Assembly (NCBI RefSeq): GCF_023715785.1
Contig: NZ_JAMBOX010000010.1
Location: 124,001-188,000, forward strand
Direction: 5' to 3'
From: Neobacillus niacini
Lineage (GTDB): Bacteria; Bacillota; Bacilli; Bacillales; Cytobacillaceae
DNA: 64,000 nt
In this document: positions 8,832-16,949 of the stretch, in pieces
Layout: each line of letters opens with the position of its first letter
Numbering within the stretch: position 1 is the stretch's first letter
Program-made: the position numbers and the translations under genes
Notes under the pieces: model-generated
What the model saw: the letters and a program-made list of their open reading frames with translations, nothing else
Told to the model about the DNA's origin: nothing
The model's database searches: none

Positions 8832-9719
8832 CTAATAATTCACTTTCTTACCAAAATAAAGCTGAATGAGCGTGAAAATAAAGATCACCAAGAATAAGAC
8901 ATAAGCTGCTGCAGAGGCAACTCCAAAATCCCATTCACCGTAAAATTTATTATAGATATAATAAACAATCGTCTCTGCACTGCCTGCAGGTCCCGGCTGC
9001 CCCCCAAAGAGTGCATACACTTCATCAAAAACTTTAAAGGAATTAATAATCGACACGATCGAGATAAAAAATGTCGTCGGTGATAACAGTGGAACAGTAA
9101 TATTCTTAAATCGTTCCCAAGCACCTGCTCCATCAATTTTGGCCGCTAAATAGTATTGTTGATTAATATTTTGTAAGCCTGCCAGAAAAATAATGATATT
9201 GTAACCAAGGCCTTTCCAGATCGCTAGAATCACAAGGGATGGCATTGCCCATGTTGGGTCTGTTAACCAATTTATCGGCGAGATTCCAAATAAGCCAAGG
9301 AAATAATTCAACACACCATACTGACTATGGAAAATCCACCGCCACACAATCGATACCGCTACAACCGATGTAACAAACGGGAGAAAGTAAATCGTTCGGA
9401 ACAACCCCCGGAATTTTATTTTTTGATTTAATAAAGTAGCAATGACAAGTGAAATAATAATAGAAAGCGGAACTACACCGACAACAAACAGCAAGGTATT
9501 TCCTAGCGATTTCCAAAATTCAGGATCTTCAAAAATCACTTTATAGTTATCCAGACCTCTTGCATAAACAAGATCTTTAAAATAGTCATAATCCGTATAA
9601 AAGCTCATAAAAAACGACTTAACAATTGGGTAAATACTAAAAGTAACAATAATGACCAAAGCAGGAAGAAGGTAAAGCACCGCCTTCAAAGTTTTATTCA
9701 AAGTGGGTTTGTCATTCAC
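8832..9719 (-). CDS. ABC transporter permease, UgpA/MalF-like
   Basis: First permease subunit of the CUT1 importer, 295 residues with six membrane helices. The EAA motif YYLAAKIDGAGAWERFKNITVPLLSPTTFF is clear near residues 195-225. Starts with GTG behind GGAGG (spacing 8). It sits 18 bases after the ATPase gene and 15 before the second permease gene. The short size (no large MalF periplasmic loop) fits UgpA- and LacF-type subunits. Confidence 0.9.
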   Translation of the reverse strand: MNDKPTLNKTLKAVLYLLPALVIIVTFSIYPIVKSFFMSFYTDYDYFKDLVYARGLDNYKVIFEDPEFWKSLGNTLLFVVGVVPLSIIISLVIATLLNQKIKFRGLFRTIYFLPFVTSVVAVSIVWRWIFHSQYGVLNYFLGLFGISPINWLTDPTWAMPSLVILAIWKGLGYNIIIFLAGLQNINQQYYLAAKIDGAGAWERFKNITVPLLSPTTFFISIVSIINSFKVFDEVYALFGGQPGPAGSAETIVYYIYNKFYGEWDFGVASAAAYVLFLVIFIFTLIQLYFGKKVNY

Positions 9720-9737
9720 AATCAGAACCTCCTATCC

Positions 9738-10820
9738 TTAGTGCAGCAAGTTATGACCGCTGCTGCTATCAAACAAACGAGCACGTCCTGGGCGAATCCC
9801 CAATGTGATCATGTCGCCTTTATTGATCTTCACATCTGGGGAGATGATGGCACGCAAGTTAATTTGTCCTAATTTTGCATTCAATAAATTATCTCTGCCG
9901 ATCCGCTCAACCCTTATCGTTTCAACCTTAAGCCCCGCTTTTACTGAATCGGTTTCGATGTAAAAATCCTCTGGCCTTATACCAAGTTCATAATCACCAT
10001 TCATGGCAGCGGGATCACTAATAGGTGCTTCCAACTGCAACGTCTCACGAGTATCTTGCAGCACAATGGTTTGCAAATCATCAGAAAGTTTAGCAGGAAA
10101 AATATTAATTGGTGGATTCCCTAAAAATTGAGCCACAAATTTATTTTTTGGATAGTCATACATATCTTGCGGAGCACTGTATTGCTGCATTCTTCCATCC
10201 TTCATCAACAAAACGTGGTCGGAAATGCTCATGGCTTCTTCCTGATCATGCGTAACAAAAATAGTGGTAATTCCCACTTCTTGCTGAATGCGTCTAATTT
10301 CTTCCCTCATTTCGAGACGCAGCCGTGCATCTAAATTAGATAAAGGTTCATCTAGTAAGAGTAGTTTCGGCTTTTTGACTAATGCTCTTGCAATGGCCAC
10401 ACGCTGCTGCTGACCGCCTGATAATTGACTTGGCTTGCGATCTAATAAGTGGTCAATTTGCACAAGTGCCGCCATTTCCTTTGCTCTTGCTTCTGCTTCC
10501 TTTTTCGGTACTTTGGCCATTTTTAATGGAAACATGATATTCTTAAGAACCGTTAAGTGTGGATATAAGGCATAATTCTGAAATACCATTCCGATTTCAC
10601 GGTTTTCTGGTTCAATTTTATTTACTAAACGTTCTCCAAAATATAATTCACCTTCAGAAGGCCGATAAAGACCTGCTAACATATATAAAGTGGTACTTTT
10701 CCCGCAGCCGCTTGGACCTAACAAAGATACCAGCTTACCTTCTTCAATTGTTACATTTAAATGATCAACTGCCGTAGTGTGATCAAATCTCATGGTGATA
10801 TCCTTTAGCTGAATTTTCAA
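9738..10820 (-). CDS. ABC transporter ATP-binding protein, UgpC/MsmX-like
   Basis: ATPase of the importer, 360 residues. Walker A GPSGCGKST (about 35-43), Q-loop VFQNYALYPH, signature LSGGQQQR (about 133-140), Walker B LLLLDEPLSNLD and switch H in VTHDQEEA. A C-terminal OB-fold regulatory domain follows (IRPEDFYIE), as in UgpC/MalK. First gene of the operon. The start is TTG behind GGAGG; the operon thus uses TTG, GTG, TTG, GTG, then ATG twice. Having a dedicated ATPase next to the permeases differs from many Bacillus CUT1 importers that share MsmX. Confidence 0.92.
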   Translation of the reverse strand: MKIQLKDITMRFDHTTAVDHLNVTIEEGKLVSLLGPSGCGKSTTLYMLAGLYRPSEGELYFGERLVNKIEPENREIGMVFQNYALYPHLTVLKNIMFPLKMAKVPKKEAEARAKEMAALVQIDHLLDRKPSQLSGGQQQRVAIARALVKKPKLLLLDEPLSNLDARLRLEMREEIRRIQQEVGITTIFVTHDQEEAMSISDHVLLMKDGRMQQYSAPQDMYDYPKNKFVAQFLGNPPINIFPAKLSDDLQTIVLQDTRETLQLEAPISDPAAMNGDYELGIRPEDFYIETDSVKAGLKVETIRVERIGRDNLLNAKLGQINLRAIISPDVKINKGDMITLGIRPGRARLFDSSSGHNLLH

Positions 10821-10965
10821 CGGAAGGCCTCCTCTATTCCGTAATGTTTACTTCCCTATATTACTCAATGTTTATAAAGCCTACGTGAATTTGATATTGT
10901 TTTTTATCCATGGACATGTTATTATATAATCTTATATTTATACCCTTTTTAAAAAATACACATTT

Positions 10966-11014
10966 AAGGTCAGTCTCCCGTTGCGTAAAAGCGACGGTAG
11001 ACTGACCTTTTTTA
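10966..11014 (+). terminator. strong stem-loop with T run and no visible gene in front
   Basis: The arms AAGGTCAGTCT (10966-10976) and AGACTGACCTT (10999-11009) pair perfectly, an inner CCGTTGC/GCGACGG stem extends them, and six T follow on the plus strand. No plus-strand gene ends here. The 10821-11295 intergenic stretch otherwise holds only promoter regions for the two divergent units; a TATAAT-like box lies at 10925-10930. It could end a small RNA or be left from a lost gene. Confidence 0.65.
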
Positions 11015-11225
11015 TATAGAGATTCTTTCATATGATCTTGCGATAGAGTTGCAGGTCCCCGGTCAATTAAATATTCCATCTATTTCCGTTCAGAGAAATT
11101 ATTATTTTAGTAAAATATTTCACACGTTAATTCTTCCAATCAGATTTATGTAAATTACGCAGTAAATTCAGTATCTGTCTATCTTGCTTGTCATTTCTAA
11201 ATAATCTAAATAATGAAGAAATAGG

Positions 11226-11254
11226 TTGCGTTTTAATTTTAAGAATAGTAAAAT
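11226..11254 (+). promoter_or_regulatory. putative sigma-A promoter of brnQ with overlapping CodY-like box
   Basis: TTGCGT (11226-11231) and TAAAAT (11249-11254) are separated by 17 bases. AATTTTAAGAATAGT at 11235-11249 matches the CodY consensus AATTTTCWGAAAATT at 12 of 15 positions and covers the spacer, as a repressor site would. brnQ is a known CodY target in B. subtilis; assignment here is inference. Confidence 0.4.
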
Positions 11255-11295
11255 TAGTTTCTACTAACAGGAAAAGCTAAAGGAGAAATACCTTA

Positions 11296-12654
11296 ATGGA
11301 AAATAAATTGCCATTTTCAAAATACTTTATCATCGGGGTTATGTTATTTGCATTGTTTTTTGGCGCTGGAAATCTCATCTTCCCTGCCTCACTCGGCCAA
11401 AATGCCGGTTCAAATGTTTGGATTGCTGTGGCAGGATTTTTGATCACTGGAATCGGCCTGCCCTTTTTGGGAATTTTGGCAATGGGCGTTTCCGGAACCA
11501 GCAACCTTCAGGAGTTGGCTAGCCGGGTACATCCGATTTATGGAGTTGTCTTTACCTCCCTTCTTTATTTAACAATCGGGCCTTTTTTTGCAGCCCCACG
11601 GACTGGTGCAGTTGCCTATGATATCGGAATTGCACCATTTTTGAGCGAAGTTGGAGGACAAATCGGACTACCGATCTTTTCTTTCCTATTCTTTGCTGTA
11701 ACCATGTGGTTTTCCTTGAATCCGGCCAAACTAGTTGACCGAATCGGAAAAGTTCTCTCACCCGCCATCATCATCTTGATTTTTGTATTACTGGTGATGG
11801 TTATTGTCAAACCATTGGGTCCGATTGTTGCACCGCAAGAGGCTTATGCAAATGGAGCGTTTGTGAAGGGCTTTATGGAGGGCTACAATACCATGGACGC
11901 ACTGGCATCGCTTGTTTTTGGCATCATCGTCATTCATGCAATACGCGAGATGGGAATAGCCTCTACCCGGGGAATCCTATCTGCCTCAGCAAAATCCGGA
12001 TTCGTGGCGATTATCTTCCTTGGAATCATGTATGTCGGTGTTGCCTATCTGGGAGCATCGAGTACGGGAAGGTTTGGACTTTTCGAAACAGGCGGCCCTG
12101 TGCTAGGAGAGACCGCATCGTTTTATTTTGGAACAGCTGGAACCATCATGCTATCCATCATTATTATACTTGCCTGCCTGACAACAAGCATCGGCCTGAT
12201 TACGTCGTGTGGGGAGTATTTTCATACTCTTGTTCCAAAAATTAGTTATACAATGTGGGTTATCTTCTTTTCATTGGTTTCATTTATCATTGCCAACTTT
12301 GGATTATCGAACATCATTAATTTTTCGATTCCGGTACTGATGCTCCTGTACCCGCTGGCCATTGTACTCATGATGCTGACATTTTTATCAAAGGCCTTTA
12401 GGCTGACGCCATTCGTTTATGCTATCGGAACCGCCATCACCTTTTTGGTCAGCGTCATCGATGGTTTTAAGCTCCTTTGCCAGCAGCTCGGCTTGGACTA
12501 TTTCCAATGGCTCACACCGATTGTTTCTTTCTATGAACGGGTACTGCCGCTTTATGACCAGGGTCTTGGCTGGTTGCTTCCGGCACTAATGGCAATTGCC
12601 ATTAGTACAGCCATCATCGGGATGTTGAAATTTTTACGAATTCCCTTAAGGTAA
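11296..12654 (+). CDS. brnQ: branched-chain amino acid:cation symporter
   Basis: LIVCS-family carrier of 452 residues taking up isoleucine, leucine and valine with Na+ or H+. Twelve hydrophobic segments; the family-typical N-terminus FFGAGNLIFPASLGQNAG lies near residues 21-38 and TIGPFFAAPRTGAVAYDIG near 92-110. ATG preceded by AAAGGAG with 10-base spacing. Monocistronic: it has its own promoter and is followed by a bidirectional terminator. Length and motifs agree well with the family. Confidence 0.95.
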   Translation: MENKLPFSKYFIIGVMLFALFFGAGNLIFPASLGQNAGSNVWIAVAGFLITGIGLPFLGILAMGVSGTSNLQELASRVHPIYGVVFTSLLYLTIGPFFAAPRTGAVAYDIGIAPFLSEVGGQIGLPIFSFLFFAVTMWFSLNPAKLVDRIGKVLSPAIIILIFVLLVMVIVKPLGPIVAPQEAYANGAFVKGFMEGYNTMDALASLVFGIIVIHAIREMGIASTRGILSASAKSGFVAIIFLGIMYVGVAYLGASSTGRFGLFETGGPVLGETASFYFGTAGTIMLSIIIILACLTTSIGLITSCGEYFHTLVPKISYTMWVIFFSLVSFIIANFGLSNIINFSIPVLMLLYPLAIVLMMLTFLSKAFRLTPFVYAIGTAITFLVSVIDGFKLLCQQLGLDYFQWLTPIVSFYERVLPLYDQGLGWLLPALMAIAISTAIIGMLKFLRIPLR

Positions 12655-12710
12655 AAGGCATCGTAGGGAACGGAATCGATAAAAATAACAATACTTTATA
12701 TTTTAAAAAT

Positions 12711-12759
12711 AAAAAAGGTCTACTCTCTGAAACTTTTCTGCCAGAGGTTAGACCTTTTT
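12711..12759. terminator. bidirectional terminator between brnQ and the sigma-fusion gene
   Basis: Stem AAAAAGGTCTA...TAGACCTTTTT with an additional CTCTG/CAGAG inner stem. A and T runs on both flanks let it end transcripts from either side. Confidence 0.8.
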
Positions 12760-12849
12760 ACGTATTCAAGGCAACATCATACCCATTAAATGGGGACGGT
12801 CATAACTGAAGTATTTAACAGGCTTGCCGAGAGCTTTTTCCTTATCCTA

Positions 12850-14925
12850 TTATTCCACCGAAATCTTCACAACATCATCCAAATATTTCGTCGTATTATA
12901 GCCATAAATCTCCAGCCATTTTGGAATTACATCCTCTCCAGGGTTATTACTGTGCATTCGGATGTTCTGAACTGTAAAGAAATAGCGGGGCTGCTCGATT
13001 TCTTCAAATGGAAAATGTCTCTCATTAATATCGTATTTTTTTCCGCTTTTATCCACGAGGACACCTTCTTGCTCCATCTCCATTGAACTATTTTCGTTCT
13101 CATCCTCACCCAAGATATTGAAGTTTAGTAACTCAAATGCTCGATTCTCAACTTCACGATCGCTTATGACAATATTGGCAGGCTGGCCAATTTCCACCTT
13201 TTCAAGGGTGATGGTACTGCCCGCATATTCTAAGGTTTGAGGATAGTCCTTAGAGGCATCCAATTCGACGGTTTTTCTGTCTTCCACTGTTAATTGAGCA
13301 GATTTTAATTGAATGTTGACCTGTTTTGGTTTTTCCCCATAAAGCGGATCAAAGTATGCTTGAAAAGCAATCCAATTCATGTCTAGCTCTGGATTCATGA
13401 ACAAGCTGCCATACCGATCTGCTTTCACTATTTTGTTGTTCACTTCCAGATTGTCAAAGTTAATAACATCAATCCGCTTTTCCGGCTGTTCATGATTAAT
13501 GCCAAATTGCAGAATCGTCGCCGTCGGAGCAAGGATTAGTTTATTAAATCGAACGGGAATCCCCTCGATTTCTGCTTCTTCATCCAATGCATATTCGATA
13601 GCGGGCTGCTTAGTTACAGGAATCTCAAAATTCCACTCTCCCGTTTTAAAGTCGATGTTCTCGTAAGGATTAATGCCATTCGAATCAGAGGAATTACGAA
13701 TCAATTTCTGCAGCTTTGTGATCTGGAGTTTGATTGTCCCTTTATCCGATGTAAGTGGCAGCAAACTCATCTTTCCTTGATACACATTCTTTTTGTCCTT
13801 ATTTACATCCGATTCAAGGTCTAGAGGATAGTACCTTGGAAACATTTCACGGCTCATGATTTCATGCTCGTTCTCCACAAAAACTCCATCATTATAATGC
13901 ATGACGTATTGATTGTCTGTTGCTGTATCTTCTATTTCATAAAAAACAAGCGTCTGAACATGATCAGCAACGGCGCTCTTAATTTTAATTTTCACCCCAT
14001 CGCTTTCCGCTACCAGGTCCAGTCTCTCACCGAGGTCCTGTTGCAAAAAGGCGCGCAATTCCTGATCTTCTTCTGTCCATGTATAGTAGAGGTTGGAAAA
14101 GGTCCCTGCAATAACTTCTATACCTATTAATAATGCAATAACACCTGCTAAAACAAACCCCATTCGTTTACGTTTCTTGAACTTCAGTTGTCTCTGCCTT
14201 TCCTTTTCTGCCAGCCTAGCTTTGACGTTACCCATGAAATCGGATGGCACATGGAAATCCGCCATCTTTTCTGTAACACTTGACAGGGTTAACATGATCT
14301 CCTGTAAGGAAGCCAAATCCTCCTGACAGTGTTGGCAATGATAAATATGTATCTCTAATGCAACCTTTTTTGATCTCTCTAAGGTTCCTTCTAAGTAATC
14401 GAAGTAATCGTTATGATACTCACTACACCCATTAAGAGTTGGTCTATACCCCATTTCTTTTCTAAGTGTCTGGATTCCAGAAAACATATGCACTTTCATC
14501 TCTTCCGCTGAAACTCGAAGAAGCTGCGCCGCATCCTCCCGAGATAATCCTTTTATATATGTAAGGGCCATTGCTTCCTTCTCATGTTTTTTCAATTGAT
14601 CGAATGCTTTAAATAAATCCTTATGTTGTTCGCTTTCCTCTGAAGCTTGTAAACTTCTATCCTCATGAAGCTCATGGCAGGTATTTATAAAAATTGACGT
14701 TACCCACGTTTCGAATGTTGTTACATTTTTAAATCGGGGAAACTCCTTGTAGACTTTTAAAATGGTCTGGTAAAAAAGCTCTTCCATTTGCCGCTGGCTC
14801 CTAAAATAGGACCAACCCAAAGCATAGAACGACTCTTTGTGGTGACCGAACCAGTCGATGATGGATTCCATGCCTTTTTCTCTTATCGTTGTGATTGAAA
14901 TGGGATCTATTTTTGCTGGGATCAT
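12850..14925 (-). CDS. ECF sigma factor fused to zinc-finger anti-sigma, membrane helix and large outer domain
   Basis: A 691-residue single chain. Residues ~20-85 look like sigma region 2 (FYALGWSYFRSQRQMEELFYQTI) and ~110-157 like region 4 with its helix-turn-helix (YIKGLSREDAAQLLRVSAEEMK). A zf-HC2-like metal site HIYHCQHC is at ~193-200. A single membrane helix lies at ~255-275 after a basic KFKKRKR stop. The remaining ~410 residues look extracellular, DUF4179/DUF5643-like. Sigma and anti-sigma activities would thus be tethered at the membrane and need release (inference). The open frame reaches 15003, but a promoter at 14963-14991 and GAGGGGG before the 14925 ATG support this start. Confidence 0.8.
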   Translation of the reverse strand: MIPAKIDPISITTIREKGMESIIDWFGHHKESFYALGWSYFRSQRQMEELFYQTILKVYKEFPRFKNVTTFETWVTSIFINTCHELHEDRSLQASEESEQHKDLFKAFDQLKKHEKEAMALTYIKGLSREDAAQLLRVSAEEMKVHMFSGIQTLRKEMGYRPTLNGCSEYHNDYFDYLEGTLERSKKVALEIHIYHCQHCQEDLASLQEIMLTLSSVTEKMADFHVPSDFMGNVKARLAEKERQRQLKFKKRKRMGFVLAGVIALLIGIEVIAGTFSNLYYTWTEEDQELRAFLQQDLGERLDLVAESDGVKIKIKSAVADHVQTLVFYEIEDTATDNQYVMHYNDGVFVENEHEIMSREMFPRYYPLDLESDVNKDKKNVYQGKMSLLPLTSDKGTIKLQITKLQKLIRNSSDSNGINPYENIDFKTGEWNFEIPVTKQPAIEYALDEEAEIEGIPVRFNKLILAPTATILQFGINHEQPEKRIDVINFDNLEVNNKIVKADRYGSLFMNPELDMNWIAFQAYFDPLYGEKPKQVNIQLKSAQLTVEDRKTVELDASKDYPQTLEYAGSTITLEKVEIGQPANIVISDREVENRAFELLNFNILGEDENENSSMEMEQEGVLVDKSGKKYDINERHFPFEEIEQPRYFFTVQNIRMHSNNPGEDVIPKWLEIYGYNTTKYLDDVVKISVE

Positions 14926-14962
14926 AAATAATTTGTCCCCCTCTAACATTCTCTTTATACCA

Positions 14963-14991
14963 ATAATATAGTGAGAGGAAGTGGTTGACAA
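14963..14991 (-). promoter_or_regulatory. sigma-A-like promoter of the sigma-fusion gene
   Basis: On the minus strand TTGTCA (14986-14991) and TATTAT (14963-14968) are 17 bases apart, each matching consensus at five of six positions. The start would fall about 30 bases before the ATG at 14925. No ECF-type AAC/CGTC pair was noticed. Confidence 0.6.
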
Positions 14992-15014
14992 TAAGTGGTT
15001 CAAAAGCGGGTATT

Positions 15015-15143
15015 TTATTTTGAATTTGCATAATCAAATCCCGCATAGCCCAAAGCTTCAACCGCTGTAGCACTTCCAATTTCATGGAAAGTACCTAACG
15101 TTTTCTCGCCGTTTAACATTTTTTCTTTCAATTTGTTTTTCAT
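15015..15143 (-). pseudogene. remnant of a HpcH/HpaI-type aldolase gene (5' end only)
   Basis: A 42-codon frame with a good GAGAGGGG binding site. It begins MKNKLKEKMLNGEKTLGTFH and continues EIGSATAVEALGYAGFDY before a TAA. This matches the N-terminus of class II 2,4-dihydroxyhept-2-ene-1,7-dioate aldolase/citrate lyase-beta-like proteins, in which this segment leads into a TEHGP motif that is absent here. The rest (about 210 residues) is gone, replaced by the promoter region of the sigma-fusion gene. Most likely a deletion remnant. Confidence 0.65.
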
Positions 15144-15235
15144 TCTTTATTACCCCTCTCAAAACATTAAATAGATTGTTAGTTTTTTACATTCTCCACT
15201 CATAACATAAAAGGAAAGCGATTACAAGAACATGC

Positions 15236-15274
15236 AAAAAAGACATCCCCCTGCACTGGACGGATGTCTTTTTA
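15236..15274 (-). terminator. terminator after cysK
   Basis: Stem AAAAAGACATCC/GGATGTCTTTTT with a 13-base loop, flanked by A and T runs on both sides. It lies about 50 bases past the cysK stop. Confidence 0.8.
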
Positions 15275-15325
15275 TATATGGGGTACTGGTTCTTATCTTT
15301 TTCTAGGGGGAACTTTTTGTAAAAA

Positions 15326-16249
15326 TCATTCTGGAAACAAGTCGGAAGATAGATACCGTTCCCCTGTGTCAGGAGCCAAACAAAGGACTCGACCTGTTGA
15401 AGGCAAGTTTTTTGCTATCTCGACAGCAAAATAGGTGGAGGATGCTCCAGACGCACCTACGAAGATTCCTTCTTCTGCCGCCAACCGGCGTGCTGTCTTT
15501 TGGGCATCTTCATCCTTTATGAGCAAAATTTCATCATAGATGGAGCGATTTAAAATTTTTGGAATAAAACCCGGACCTGTACCTGGGATTTTATGAGGTC
15601 CGGGCTCCCCTCCTGATAAAACAGGGGATCCAAACGGTTCCACGACATAAATTTTCAAGTCTGGAATCTGCTTTTTTAGCTCTTCCCCAACCCCTGTCAC
15701 CGTTCCTCCTGTTCCTGCTGTCAACACAAGTGCGTCCAATTTTCCCCCGAATGCCTCTAAAATTTCAACTGCAGTTGTTTCACGGTGTGCATCAGCATTT
15801 GCACTATTCTCAAATTGCATTGGAATAAAGCTATCTGAAATGGATTCAGCCAATTGGTTCGCTTTATCAATTGCCCCTTGCATTCTTCTATTCGCTGGAG
15901 TGAGGTGGACTTCAGCGCCATATGCTTTTAAAATTTTCACACGCTCAGCCGTTGCATTATCAGGCATTGTAATGATGCAGCGATACCCTTTGACTGCACA
16001 TACCATAGCAATCCCAATCCCAGTATTTCCGGAAGTCGGCTCAATGACCGTGCTTATTCCCGGAATCAGTTTGCCCTCTTTCTCTGCACGGTCAATCATA
16101 CTAATGGAGGCGCGGTCTTTTACACTGCCCCCTGGGTTAAAGGATTCCAATTTTATATATACCTTTGCACCAGATGGGTCTGGTAATTTGTTTAATTTCA
16201 CGATTGGAGTATTTCCAATTAAGTCAAGAACCGAATCATAAAGTTTCAA
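15326..16249 (-). CDS. cysK: cysteine synthase (O-acetylserine sulfhydrylase)
   Basis: PLP enzyme making cysteine from O-acetylserine and sulfide; 307 residues, the usual size. The PLP lysine is in GGSVKDR (about residue 44), the substrate loop is TSGNTG (about 71-76) and the phosphate loop is TAGTGGTVTGVG (about 177-188). C-terminal SGASS typical. The start is TTG, with AAGGTG about 8 bases upstream. The gene stands alone. A 10-bp hairpin (16433-16453) without a T run lies ~185 bases upstream, and no S-box or T-box was recognised. A CysK/CysM/OAS-like paralogue cannot be excluded, so the symbol is by general similarity. Confidence 0.92.
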   Translation of the reverse strand: MKLYDSVLDLIGNTPIVKLNKLPDPSGAKVYIKLESFNPGGSVKDRASISMIDRAEKEGKLIPGISTVIEPTSGNTGIGIAMVCAVKGYRCIITMPDNATAERVKILKAYGAEVHLTPANRRMQGAIDKANQLAESISDSFIPMQFENSANADAHRETTAVEILEAFGGKLDALVLTAGTGGTVTGVGEELKKQIPDLKIYVVEPFGSPVLSGGEPGPHKIPGTGPGFIPKILNRSIYDEILLIKDEDAQKTARRLAAEEGIFVGASGASSTYFAVEIAKNLPSTGRVLCLAPDTGERYLSSDLFPE

Positions 16250-16432
16250 TTTACTTCACCTTCAATTTTTCCAAATGTTTGATGATTGGTGTCAAGTTAG
16301 CTTCCCCAAGCTTTTTTAAAAAATGTCAATATCTATCAATATTCCAATTCCAATAAGTTTAGTTGGTTATGATTATACTATTATACTTTGCTCAAAGAAT
16401 CAACCTTGTTTTTTGCACAAGGGAAGGGCTTA

Positions 16433-16453
16433 GCATATTCACTAAGCCCTTCA
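16433..16453. other. hairpin upstream of cysK
   Basis: GAAGGGCTTAG and CTAAGCCCTTC form a long perfect stem with a small loop between cysK and the gene remnants. No T run follows on either strand, so its role (old terminator or leader element) is unclear. Confidence 0.35.
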
Positions 16454-16543
16454 TTTGGATTTATTGGTTACACCCCAAAACCATCTGGGACACACTGCAT
16501 CAAGTGTATGTAACTCGGTAGTATCCAGAAAATACATATTTTA

Positions 16544-16708
16544 TTAGCGAACTGTTTTAAGGGTAGTTGCCCATAAAATTAATTGACCTAACATTTCGTT
16601 CACTGTACCTTCATGCATGTCGGCTGGTTTGAATGTTTGGCCATTTTCAAAATCGGTAAATAAAGAAAAATTGTAAAAAATCAACGACCAAATTTGAGGG
16701 GAAACTGC
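16544..16708 (-). pseudogene. C-terminal remnant of a flavodoxin-like NAD(P)H oxidoreductase
   Basis: The frame closes with DFENGQTFKPADMHEGTVNE then MLGQLILWATTLKTVR and TAA. The amphipathic HEGTVNEMLGQLILWA end is typical of flavodoxin-fold NAD(P)H-dependent FMN reductases (WrbA-like family). A TAG in frame lies directly upstream, and no start or binding site is present. Only about 54 residues remain of an expected ~190, so this is a decayed gene end. Family call is from memory of the C-terminal pattern and is tentative. Confidence 0.5.
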
Positions 16709-16710
16709 CT

Positions 16711-16746
16711 ATTATAATTTAAGTTGCACGACACACTCCGAGTGTA
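16711..16746 (-). repeat. left direct repeat: extra copy of the rlmCD 3' end
   Basis: The bases from ATTATAATTTAAGTTGCACG through the following ACACACTCC equal 21995-22023 with one difference. On the minus strand they encode ECVVQLKL and the stop, exactly the last residues of RlmCD. The resemblance fades upstream of this (HSECV versus HVECV). The repeat flanks the zinc gene cluster. Confidence 0.75.
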
Positions 16747-16902
16747 TGTGACAACACATGAGATGCTGGTGAGAACCTCTGTCTTTATGTATTTGCTTTA
16801 TAAAACTCAATCATGTTGCTCTTGTTCTTGTTCTGGTGCTTTTCAAACAGCAATAATAAATTCTGAATCATACGATGGAATCCACTCAGATATTCCCTTA
16901 TT

Positions 16903-16935
16903 AAAAAGGAGACCCTTAAGATGAGCTTAAGGGTT
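16903..16935 (-). terminator. terminator after rpmG
   Basis: Stem ACCCTTAAG/CTTAAGGGT with a 5-base loop; on the minus strand CTCCTTTTTAA follows. It lies 15 bases past the rpmG stop. Confidence 0.7.
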
Positions 16936-16949
16936 CCTTCTATCGATGA

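Noticed and set aside
10861..11079. 72-codon minus-strand frame upstream of the importer operon
   Set aside because: It runs across the terminator hairpin, lacks a binding site and has no protein-like features.
11015..11225. T-box or other amino acid riboswitch upstream of brnQ
   Set aside because: No T-box core, no anti-terminator/terminator pair before the gene; the only strong hairpin lies far upstream, at 10966-11009.
14926..15003. Longer start (MNHLLSTTSS) for the sigma-fusion gene
   Set aside because: The extra 26 codons overlap a well-spaced promoter; the ATG at 14925 has the better binding site.
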